A DNA stretch of 64,000 nt from Sphagnum compactum. Its lineage: Eukaryota > Bryophyta > Sphagnopsida > Sphagnales. The notes under the pieces were generated by a model. It saw only the letters and a program-made list of their open reading frames with translations. It ran no database searches and was not told the DNA's origin. The stretch is taken from contig OZ234493.1 of assembly GCA_965153455.1 (NCBI GenBank), positions 186,001 through 250,000 on the forward strand. The letters run 5' to 3'. Shown here in pieces: positions 22,446 through 32,407 of this stretch (within the stretch, counting starts at the first letter, position 1; each line of letters starts with the position of its first letter). The translations under genes and the position numbers were made by a program.

Positions 22446-23300
22446 GAAAAATGTGCCAAAATTAGGAAAACCTCAAAAAACAAAAGAATATTCAGAATAT
22501 CGAAAGAGTTCTCATCGATGCTCAAGATTCAAGTCCTCTACTTTGAAGAGAATGCTCCAGTGAAAGATATATGAAATCACACTCAGGAAGCACGACCTAC
22601 AGAATAGTGTCCATTGTGATCTTGGCTCGTTGCTTCACCATGTATGCAAGTGGTGAAGCCATCGCCAGATTGAGCTTGCACTTGTGGTAAGGCAGTTAAC
22701 TTGGCCTTCTTCTTCACCCATTTACTATATGTTGTGAATGACTCTCCATCATCCATAGGGCTTCTCCTTCTTTGCAATTATGTTTGAAGTCTGGAGAGTT
22801 TCTGCACCTGTCTGTATAGATGCTGTGCAGCTTATCAAATCATTGAACTTCAAGCAGGTGCTATGATTACAACCAAACTACAACCAAGTTGCCATCGTAA
22901 ACCCTAAACCCTAACCCTAAAACCCTAAAAGCAAGCAAGCAAGCAAGCAAGCATCTAGAATGCAAGCTCGTCCAGAGCAGAAGATGAAGCTTCAGGACAG
23001 GAGCGATGAATTCAGCGAGCACCACAGCAGAAGAGAACTTGTCTATTGAAGCTCCCCAAATAATGAATACACCAAGCACCTACTTCTCTAAGATCGAGGT
23101 CAAGAGCTTACAGGTGTGTCCCACAATCTGAACCCTAAACCCTGCCACAGCAACAGATCTTTGCGCGCTGCATGAGTGCCAGAAAACTAGCGACACCTTC
23201 ACCATTCACCATTCACCATTCACCATTCCTCAAGAGAATTGTGACATAAAGCACCTGAATGCAAAAAGCTTTTTTCAGAAATTGGAAACCCTAGGCTCTT
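22446..23300. promoter_or_regulatory. 5' flank of the PPR gene with telomere-like motifs
   Basis: At about 22897-22930 the plus strand reads AAACCCTAAACCCTAACCCT followed by AAAACCCTAAAA, a short interstitial telomeric tract of the plant type. It is followed by five GCAA units (GCAAGCAAGC, about 22929-22953). Another AACCCTAAACCCT lies near 23131, and CACCATT is repeated four times near 23200-23226. Telo-box motifs (AAACCCTAA) occur in promoters of plant genes linked to translation and cell growth, so a regulatory role for this PPR gene is possible but inferred. No TATA box was identified. Confidence 0.45.
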
Positions 23301-24090
23301 GATGTAGGCAGCAGTAGATACTTTGGCTCTCTCTCTTATGTATAGGAGAAGGGCCTGTACTCAGGTCCTTTTCCTACGTAAAGGAGCGCTAGGATTTTTT
23401 CACCTTTTAGAAATAGTGACAGGGCTGGCTGGTACCTTCCGCTGGTCAGAAGATCCGAGTACGGGCTGTCTGGTACCTTCCACAGCAGAAGAAGATCCCG
23501 CTTGCTGAAAACAAGTTTCTTCAGGCAGGTAAGGGAGCTAAAAATACAAAGGAAAAAATCCAGGCAGTGCTTTATGTTTGCAATAGATAGGCATCGTACC
23601 TTACAACACTCCAGAACAAAGAGCAAAAGAACCCTAAAACCAGCATCAGGGGAAGAGTGTGTCTGTCCAGTGCACATTGAACTTGTTTTTTTTTCTCTTC
23701 TTCTTCAATGGCATCCAATATTTAGAAGAACTTCCAAAAGGGATCTAGTATCTTTAAAAAATGACCTCTAGAGGATGTGTCACACTGTGGCCTTTGCCAT
23801 TTACATTACAAAGTATCTGAAGGCAAAAGAAGAATTATGGAAACTCAAATATTTCACTATGCAAAAATATAATCTTCAAATACTCCTCTGAAAGAAACCA
23901 AAATCCTTCAAGATATTATAACTCTATTATAACTAATCTCAAGTTTCAACACAAGCCAAAATATCAGCTTTCAAAAATCCTCATATAAAAATAAAAAAAA
24001 CCTATTATTTATTACCTCGGGGCCCAAATCCCTTGTGCTACTATACTCTATAATGAATCTAAACACCACAATAGCCTTGCCTTGGTAGGC
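23300..24090. other. Spacer upstream of the large inverted repeat
   Basis: No gene recognised. A small repeat of GGCTGGCTGGTACCTTCC-like sequence occurs twice near 23424-23442 and 23465-23482. Confidence 0.4.
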
Positions 24091-24092
24091 AA

Positions 24093-24792
24093 GGCCAACA
24101 AATGTCAGGTGAGCTCAAATTCATTTCTATTTGCATGTGGTTGTTCACACACATGGGGTTTATCCATTGTCCCATTGGACCCTAGGTCTAACTATTCATG
24201 CATATCTAACCCTAGGTCATTGAAATTTTTGCTAAGTCCAAACATACTAGGTTAAAAGTTTGGGCTTCATGTCAAAAGCCAAGGCTTGATGGAGAAAGCT
24301 TGGGCCTCATGTCAAAAGCTTGGACTTCATGTAGAAAGGTCCACCCCTATGTCCAAAGCCCAAGCCCAAAAAGGCCCAACCTTCAATTTATCGGCTTCAA
24401 TGAATAGGTTTTTGCAAAGAGATTTGATTTCTGATGAAAATTGTTCTTGTTTCTTTGAAAAAAATCTATTTAATGAAGTCGATAAATTAAAGGTCGGGCC
24501 TCTTGGACTTGGGCATGGGCTTTTGACATGGGGCTCAAACTCAAGCTTTTCACTGAGTTCAAGCTTTCTCCATCAAGCCCGGACTTTTGACATTGGGCCT
24601 AAGCTTCTTACATCAAGCTTAGGCTTTTGTTGTATGGGCATGTTTGGACATAGCAAAATTTCAATGATAGGGGGCTAAATATGCATGGACAATTAAACCT
24701 AAAGGTTTGGGAGAGCAATTGATAAAATCCCATGTGTGTGATCACATGTAAATATAAATAATTTTGAGTTCACTTAACATTTCTTTGGTTTA
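24093..24792. repeat. Large imperfect inverted repeat, arms about 330 bp
   Basis: The left arm (about 24093-24422) and right arm (about 24449-24792) are reverse complements along their whole length, with mismatches and small indels and a loop of only about 26 nt. Matching blocks include GGCCCAACCTTCAATTTATC opposite GATAAATTAAAGGTCGGGCC, TGAAATTTTTGCTAAGTCCA opposite TGGACATAGCAAAATTTCA, and GTGAGCTCAAATT opposite AATTTTGAGTTCAC. The arms contain internal reiterations of AAGCTTGGGCTTCATGTC. It lies 150 bp before the copia 5' LTR. It resembles a foldback or MITE-like element; no coding frame is present. Confidence 0.85.
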
Positions 24793-24944
24793 ATAGTCAT
24801 TTTTTTGGGGATATATTGAATTCTTATTGGAGGAACATGAATGGGCCAAGGCTTAGCACAAGCATGGCCTTTGTATTATTCCATAAACCTTAGATTGTAG
24901 GGACAACCAAACTTTTGGCATGTTTATAAGTGCATAAGGATTGT

Positions 24945-25292
24945 TGTTGAAAAATATGTTACACGTCTTACTATAGATCGTATTTTCATCTTTATGTAAT
25001 TTGAAGAATTACATGTAACATAATATATTATTAGATGCGCTTATGTCATAAACGATGATATCAATATATTTTTGAATCAAAATTTCACAAGATTGTTTAG
25101 TAGTGCCAGTTACAAACTTGAATCATGTTAAGTCTCTATAAATTACATGGCCATAATTGTCAACATGATAGTGATCAAATAGATTAGCTAAATGTAGCAA
25201 TATTCAAATATGCATATAAATGTTTTATCTCTCTATACAAATTTTTGTATCAAATCATAAAATAAGATTTGCACTATTATAAAAAAATTACA
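24945..25292 (+). repeat. 5' LTR of the copia element
   Basis: A 348-bp terminal repeat, TG...CA bounded, followed immediately by the primer-binding-site-like TGGTATCAAGCT. It aligns over its whole length to the 3' LTR at 29228-29579. Confidence 0.9.
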
Positions 25293-25779
25293 TGGTATCA
25301 AGCTATTCATTTCTCTTGGACATAGTCAACTAAAAAGATCAAAATAACTTTTTAAAGTTGAATTGTGTGGTATTGTAACTACAATGTAAATGAGTATTGT
25401 GATCTTTCTAGATAAAGGAATCGAGATGATCATGTTCAAAACCTTTTCCAGGGAAAAAGTGAAAGTGACATAAGGTTTGAAAAATCTATTTCTAAAAGAG
25501 GATTTTCAAGACATATTGAGTACGTTAGAATGGCTAACATTAACAATATTTTTATCATAAAGAACAACAAATTGGTTAGAGTTGGAAATTCAAATTTAAA
25601 AACATCTTCATGCGTGACAAGTTGTGGCATTTTGTGTCACCAAACTTAATCAAGCAGTTAGAGCTCTAATGGGTGATGTAGTTACAATTCAGTAAAAGAT
25701 GCAAACACTATTTATCATCAATTTTTTTGTAAAAGATGATGTGATTCCTTATATTGTAGATGTAAATAAATTGGAAGAA

Positions 25780-26564
25780 TGTTGGATTTAGTTGAATAAC
25801 CTTTACAAGTCCAACAACACAACTAGAAGATCTTAGATTGATGTTGAAAAGCCATTTTTACAATATAAAGATGGAAAAAGGTAGTAGCATGAAAGAGTTT
25901 TTGCTTGAAATGAAAAATTTATTGATACAAATTGGAAGTATTGGTGATTTGATAAACAACAAAGATGTTGTTTTAATTGTATTAAACACATTGCCATCCA
26001 AATTTGAAAGTTTTGTGTAAGGCATTATTTTGCAAGATGAAAGGCCATCATTTTTATAAAAAATTAGGCAAATTGTTGCAAGAAAATCATTGACCAACTT
26101 TTTGTGGAGAAAAATGCCAAGAAGACAAAGCTCTAATGTTGAAATTTCAACATATTTCAACCAACAACAAAGGAACAATGAAAACATCTAAAAGACTCGA
26201 CAATTGCCACAATTATGAAAAATTAAGACATTGGGCTCAAAATTGTAAGAAACGTGCAAGTCTTAAAAATGACAAAATTGTAACAAAAGAAAACGACAAT
26301 TTGAATAACAACATGAAGAACATGCTAAAGGACAAGGAGAGTCATATTGTCAACGTTTTCTTTGATGACAAAGATAAGGGTCCAAAAGAGGAGGAAAGTT
26401 ATGAAGATACAATAGATTTGTTTAAAACCATAGTTGCTTCCACAAAGGTAGAACAAACAAAAAAGACTATTTGGTACATTGGTTTAGGAGCAAAACAAGC
26501 ATGTAACAAACAACAAAAAATCTTTGAAGAAATTCAATACATATGTAAGAACCTCCTTTGTTAA
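25780..26564 (+). pseudogene. copia gag relic
   Basis: An intact stretch (25838-26020) encodes LKSHFYNIKMEKGSSMKEFL and then LPSKFESF, typical of copia gag (UBN2-type). Further on (about 26200-26255) is a zinc-knuckle remnant, CHNYEKLRHWAQNC, in which the second Cys of CX2C is Tyr and the Gly before His is Arg. The frame is split by stops between the two parts, so no functional Gag can be made. Confidence 0.8.
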
Positions 26565-26879
26565 GTCAATTGTGAGCAGTCCCATGTTGTTCATGGAAAA
26601 AGGATTGTTGATCTAACAACATCCACAAGGGAAATAAAGACTATATTTAATGTTCTTTATGTCCCGAGTACGAAGAAAAGCTTGTTGTTTGTTGGATTGA
26701 TAATCAACAAAGGTTGTACATTGTAATTTTTTATGTTAAACAATGTGTTGTGTTGAACCCCAAAAAACCAAATTCCATAATAGTTCATGGAAATCGAGAT
26801 GTTAGAAACGGTCTTTATAAGCTAGAAGTTTGTTTTGCATATTCATATAGAAATGAAAACAAAGTTGTGAAAGAAATAT

Positions 26880-27700
26880 GATTATGGCAAAGAAAGATGG
26901 GGCATGTCAACTTTAAATCACTATATAATCTAAGCAAAGATGAAGTAATAATTAGAATTCCAACATTTCCTCTTTAAAGGAAACTTGTGAAAGGTGCATG
27001 GAAGGAAAGTAGAGTAGGGAGAAGTTTCCACAAAAGACACCTCATCGAATAGAATCTATTCTTGAACTAGTTCACTTAGATTTTTGTGGACCATTGTCTA
27101 TTCCATTAGTATATCTCGATCAATATATTTTATAGTTTTTACTAATGATCACAATGTACAAACTTGGATCTATTTCACAAAGGCAAATTCAGAAGCATTC
27201 AACATGTTTAAAAAGTTTAAACAAGAAGTAGAATTGGAATCTAGGAAGCTAATCAAGATGCTCAAAATAATTATGGAGAAAACTGAAAATACATTACCAA
27301 AAAGTAGTGCACCAAAGTCTTTGTGGAACGAGATAATGAACATTACCAACTACCTTGTGAATAGACTTCCAACCGTAGCAAATCAAGGGATGAACCCTAT
27401 GCGAATATTTACTAATATAAAACTATATGCACGTCTTTTTCCGTATTTCTGGTTATGAAATTCACATACATGTACCCCAAGAAAACATAAACAAATTAGA
27501 AGCAAAGTCCATCAAATGTGGTTTGGTTGGTTATGATGAGCAAACCAAAGCATACAAATTGTTTAATCTAATGACTAGAAAGGTATAGTTGAGTAGAAAT
27601 GTGCGTTTTCAACGAAAAGAAAAATATTTTAACAAAGATGAAAAAAAGATTGTGGAACTTGTCCAAGTAGGATAACGAGGTTGATTAGAGGAATGGCACG
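26880..27700 (+). pseudogene. copia gag-pre-integrase and integrase relic
   Basis: Recognisable pieces are ETCERCMEGK-like before 27010, LELVHLDFCGPLSIP at about 27062-27110, an integrase fragment with FTNDHNVQTWIYF, and downstream KCGLVGYDEQTKAYKLFN with VRFQRKEKYF. Most of the catalytic core between them is missing. Stop codons occur throughout. Confidence 0.8.
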
Positions 27701-28129
27701 TCATCTAAGGATGAGGAATGCTAGAAAGGGAGTAGAGAGTGGAGATTTCAGGATGTCCCATTGAGATATTCTAATGATGGTGCAAGAAAAAATTTCATTT
27801 GAAAAAAATAAAGGTACAATCATTTCAACAGTGGTCACAATAGCACTAGTAATGGATGAAAAGTGTTGAACACTCATAAAATATCAATCACGATGATGAT
27901 AATGTACTTATGTTACAAAGATAAAGCCCAATAGTAAAAACTAAAAAGTCTATTAGAGCAACCAAGTTTCTAGCACATTATAATAACTTTGTAGTATAAT
28001 GACATATGTTATGAACCTGCTAATTTTTTAAAAGTTACTTCATGAAGATATATATTTTCTTTGGAGAACAATAATTGAATAAGAGAATTGAAATTTTAAA
28101 TTTGTATTACTTTCATGAGGGAAAATTGA

Positions 28130-28488
28130 TAATAAAAATACTCACATTATATGTTGACGATTTGTTGATCATAGGAAACCATGTCAAGAAAATTGGATGG
28201 TTAAAGAAATAATTAGAAAGTTGTGTTGATGCTAGATTTAAGTTAGCTTGGGAAATACCTAGCAGTAGAATATGCATTTATAGTAACAAGTATTTCAATG
28301 TCATAGAAAACATACATAGAAAATATGTTGAGATTGTTCAAAGTAAATACATGTAAGCCCTCAAAAACACCAATGGTTAATGGAACTAAACTCACAATTG
28401 ACATGGGCGAAAGTAGGGTTGATCCAACATTGTATAAGTAGATGGTGAGGAAACATATTTATTAATCATTACTAAACTATTGCATTCG

Positions 28489-28562
<74 letters not shown>

Positions 28563-29137
28563 AAACCATAGGTGTTTCATTGGAACACAATAAAACATAT
28601 ATTTAGATACCTTAAAGGGAGGAATAAGTAAGGTATGTTCTATTGGAGTGGAGAAAACAATGCACTACAAGGATTTGTAGATGCAAATTGGGCTTGCAAT
28701 CAAGAATCAAAATGGTCTATTAGTGGCTACATGTTTCAAATCAGGCTCAACAACAATATCATGGAGGAACAAACGACAATCCATGGTGGCATTGTCCTCC
28801 ACTGAAGTGAAGTATAGAGCTTTACTGGAAGGGAATAAAAAGATTGTATGGCTAAGGAACTTAAGAGGAAAACTTGATCTTTTGCTTAAACTCCAACCAT
28901 AATATTTTGTGACAATATGAACAATATGAAGATTGCGAGGAAATGGTGTTTCATGCAAGTAGTAAAAACATTGAATGCCATTATCACTTTGTTTGTGAAA
29001 AAGTATTATTGAGAAAAGTTGAAATGGTTCATGTGCCAACTAGTGACCAGCTAATTAACATCTTCATTAAAGTTGTGGGCAAAAACATGTTTGAAGAAAT
29101 GAAGTTCAAACTAGGAATGGTAAGCACAATAAATTAA
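28130..29137 (+). pseudogene. copia reverse transcriptase and RNase H relic
   Basis: The frame around 28140 reads LYVDDLLIIGN, the YVDD box of copia reverse transcriptase. The fingers and palm regions before it are gone. From 28681 an open frame carries SWRNKRQSMVALSSTEVKYR, the RNase H signature. Between them the sequence is interrupted by a long (TA)n run. Confidence 0.85.
28490..28560. repeat. (TA)n microsatellite inside the copia element
   Basis: About 35 uninterrupted TA dinucleotides. It replaces sequence between the reverse transcriptase and RNase H parts, so it expanded after insertion. Confidence 0.95.
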
Positions 29138-29227
29138 CATTTCGACTAGTTATTTAGTAGACTTCACATTTGAAATTTTTCAATACAAATTAAATCTCAA
29201 AACCATAGAACAATATGTAAAAGGGAG

Positions 29228-29579
29228 TGTTGAAAAATATGTTACACATCTTGCTATTGATCATATTTTTTATCTTTATGTAACTAGAAAAATTACATGT
29301 AACATAATATATTATAAGATGTGCTTACGTCATAAAAGATGATGTAAATACATTGCTGCAAAGAAATTTCATGAAATAACTATTTGAGAATGTCAATTAC
29401 AAACTTGAATCATGTTAAGTCCTTGTAAATTATATTGTTATGATAGTTAGCATGACAATGATAAAATAAATAAGTTAAATGTGGCAATATTTGAGTATGT
29501 GTATAAATGTCATGCTCTTCTATACAATTTTTTTATTAGATTATAAAACAAAAATCTACACAATTTTAAAAATTTTACA
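29228..29579 (+). repeat. 3' LTR of the copia element
   Basis: A 352-bp repeat aligned with 24945-25292. It is preceded by the purine tract AAAAGGGAG and ends in ACA. Confidence 0.9.
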
Positions 29580-30309
29580 TCTCTACCCTAAAAGACAAAG
29601 CCAATAAACCACACCATTTGGTTTAACTCCATATTTTAAAATGTTCCCCCACTCATGAAGGTTAACCCAATGTAAAACTCAAGGTGAATCACGAAAGACA
29701 TTCATCATCAAAGTGAACCAACATCTACCAATGCTCCATGAGGAAGGATGATGGATGGTAATTAAATGGGAAACTTTTTTTCATTGGGTTCTTATCCAAT
29801 GGCTGATCATAAATGTAAGTAACATGGTTCCTATTTTTTTCAATTTTATTTATATTTTACTTGTTTTTTTTTGTTATGCAATGAAATAAAGTAGTTGACC
29901 AAGGTCTTTAGTCTTTATATTAAGGGTGGAAGATCTTCTTAAGTTAGCTAACACCATGAGCACCCTAGTAACTAGTTAGTTATTAGTGGTAGATTTACTT
30001 ACCATTTTTTATTTACTTAAGGGATGAAGTTAATGGGGTGGTTAGTTTTTGAGGATAAGGATTGGTATTTGTTAACAAATCAACTAATGGGATGTGTGCA
30101 AGAGATTAGGATAACGAGAGGAAAATAAGAAAACCCACATGTGTGGTGTGCAACCTTCTTTAGTTCCTTATTTATCCTTTGAGGAGGAAGAAGGGGGATA
30201 ATTCTTTAAGGTAGCATGGTAGGAGGAGAGGTTGAGAGAGTTGGTAGGAAAACCATGTTGTACTTGATTTTGTGTAATGGAAAATGGTTGAAGGTTGTGT
30301 TAAATCAAG
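29580..30309. other. Spacer after the copia element
   Basis: No gene or repeat of clear kind seen. It is AT-rich with T-runs. Confidence 0.4.
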
Positions 30310-30870
30310 TGCATTATTTCTTCTTGTTTGTATTGATTTTTAGGAAGGTAAGTAGTTCCTTTTAAATTGATGTAGAATATTAATTTTTAAATTTTATTCT
30401 TCTTTTCTTTTGCAATGAAATTATTCTTTGTACTTGTTACTTGAATACGAAGGTAGGGCTATTATAAGAGGGTAGCTACCACTAGACAACAGTAGCATGA
30501 AAGTTGCCATTGGATTTAAGGGCTCTAAAAGGTAGGTTAATGTTGTAAATGGTGGCAGCAACTATATAAGAAGTCTATGGGTATCGCAAATGTTAAGAAT
30601 TAACTACAAAAGGTTTACAAGCGCTCTGGTTCTTCTTTCAAGTCCACAAATGACAATAGGTGCACCATGATGGTAACTACTAAAGGATGGTAGTTGTTGC
30701 AAGATAGTAGCTACTACAAGACAATAACTATTATAGGACGACGAGCAAATGAAAAATAGGTCTCATTTTCATGTCTTTCCATTTATCTTGTTATTTCTTT
30801 TCTACTTGATAGCCCTTTCCTTGATGGTAATTAGGTTGTCGAATCTTGTGGTTTTACATTTTACCTAACT
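30310..30870 (+). repeat. Dispersed repeat, copy B (about 560 bp)
   Basis: Plus-strand copy of the repeat at 16255-16850. Landmarks are TAGTTCCTTTTAAATTGATG, GCAATGAAATTATTCTTTGT, TTGCCATTGGATTTAAGGGC, CACCATGATGGTAAC and AATCTTGTGGTT. Identity is patchy with indels, giving an old pair. Confidence 0.75.
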
Positions 30871-32407
30871 ACTAACCACCTTCTTGGCCTTTACCTACCA
30901 ACTACTAATCCATTCACCCTAATGTACATATTGACCATCTACATGTTTCTTATATATATATATATAACCAATTCCTATATGGTTCCACCTACACATGTAA
31001 GTTATTTCACATGCTACCACTCTAAATATGTGGGTTTGCATTTAAAAGTGCAAAATATGCAAAAAGTGGAAAACACAAGCAAAAAGTGGCACATGTATAC
31101 CAAAAACAGACAGCATTCCGCTTAAGAAGGGAGTGCACACATTATCCTGAAACTCAGTATAGGGTTTAGGGTCTCGCCTGGTTTTCATATCTCCTATCAA
31201 AGTTTGATAGATCTTTTGTCTTCAATAGTCTCAAGAAATTTGCCCAAGCACAACAAGAATAAGACCCTCCCGCAATTCAGCTGAAAGTGTAGGTAGTAGA
31301 GGTAGGCAGTAGATCTACTACCTACATCTACTACCCACCCTTATCACCAAAGCCTTGGTATGTTGAACAGGGCAAACAAGCAGCATGTTGAACACAGCAA
31401 AGGCTTGTTTCCAAATGAGATTCTGTTGCTGGATCTGAAATCTCTATCTCAATTCTATTCGGGTTCTCACTTGAATAGCAAATATATCAAAGTGAGGAGG
31501 TACAACATCTTTCAGAAAATACTAGTCAATAGAAACTGCTTTCTAAAATCAATACTAGACTTGGACTGAAGCTTACAAGATTAGGGAATTCAAATACAAT
31601 CTATTACAGCACAGCCCGGCCCAGATACAGCGAAACAGAGAGAATGCCACACACACACACACACACACACACACAGGGCAGGAACAGGGAAGAGATGGTG
31701 TCACATGTGCAGCATTTCTTGTTCGTTGTCCTGTTCTTAGTTTGTACAGCAATGTTGTTTGTAAGGGAGCTTACACTGTAGTCTCTTCTCAGAAATCCTG
31801 TACTGGTCGAGAAAGGCATCTCAGGAGTGGCTAGGTGAGTCTGCCCTGAGAGAACCCCCTGAAGGATCCTGAATTCTTTGAACACATCCAGCAACTGGGT
31901 GTGAACATTTCTTTTCTCCTTCAGGCCAGGTAGGAGATGCTTCTGGTCACAAAGTCACTAAACATTAGTGCACAAATGACAAATCATACAACATCCCTCC
32001 TTCCCATCAGAAGGCCCCATGACTTTGTAAACAGGACAAACTTGGGGTAAACAGGACAAACTCAGGTTTCAAGTCAACTTTGAGTGTATATCAGCTGCAG
32101 TGAAATATCTGCATGCACATAACTTTTAGTGTAGGCAAGCTAGTCTTACATCCAGTAGCAGTTCAGAAAATGTCCAGTCAGTATAAAACAAATGCAAAAT
32201 CTGTGAAGGCAGAATTCTGATCCAGTAGTGCACAGCAGAACAAAAGTGTATTGCTGATGGTGTTCAGCAAAGCCAAACAATTCAACATGGAGTTTCTTCA
32301 CATCCAAGAATTCAACTTAACCAACATAGAGAAGAAGGGTTACTATAGAGTAAGTAATTATCAGCATGCTGTTTATTAGGCCATGCAGCGTTCCACCATC
32401 ATATAGA
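30871..32407. other. Spacer and probable 3' flank of the RING gene
   Basis: No gene recognised. It holds the palindrome at 31292-31335, a (CA)n run at about 31650-31674 and a short tandem GTAAACAGGACAAACT pair near 32028-32063. The minus-strand frame at 31604-31894 is mostly a readthrough of the CA repeat. Confidence 0.45.
31292..31335. repeat. Near-perfect palindrome without loop
   Basis: The left arm 31292-31313 (GGTAGTAGAGGTAGGCAGTAGA) and right arm 31314-31335 match at 20 of 22 positions around a central AGATCT. The core unit GTAGGTAGTAGA is itself reiterated. Confidence 0.85.

Larger units (their letters stand above)
24945..29579 (+). mobile_element. Ty1/copia LTR retrotransposon, decayed
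   Basis: The LTRs are 24945-25292 and 29228-29579. Both begin TGTTGAAAAATATGTTACAC and end in CA. The sequence TGGTATCAAGCT directly after the 5' LTR (25293-25304) fits a methionine-tRNA primer-binding site. A polypurine tract AAAAGGGAG (29219-29227) directly precedes the 3' LTR. The internal order is gag, integrase, reverse transcriptase (YVDD), RNase H, which is the copia order. The coding region is broken by many stops, and most of the integrase core and of the reverse transcriptase is deleted. LTRs differ at many sites, so the insertion is old. No clear target-site duplication was found. Confidence 0.9.

Noticed and set aside
22898-22930. True chromosome end
   Set aside because: The telomere-type tract is only a few units long and lies between genes, so it is interstitial.
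31604-31894. Minus-strand open frame with CVCVCVC
   Set aside because: Translation of a (CA)n microsatellite; the flanking residues match no family.
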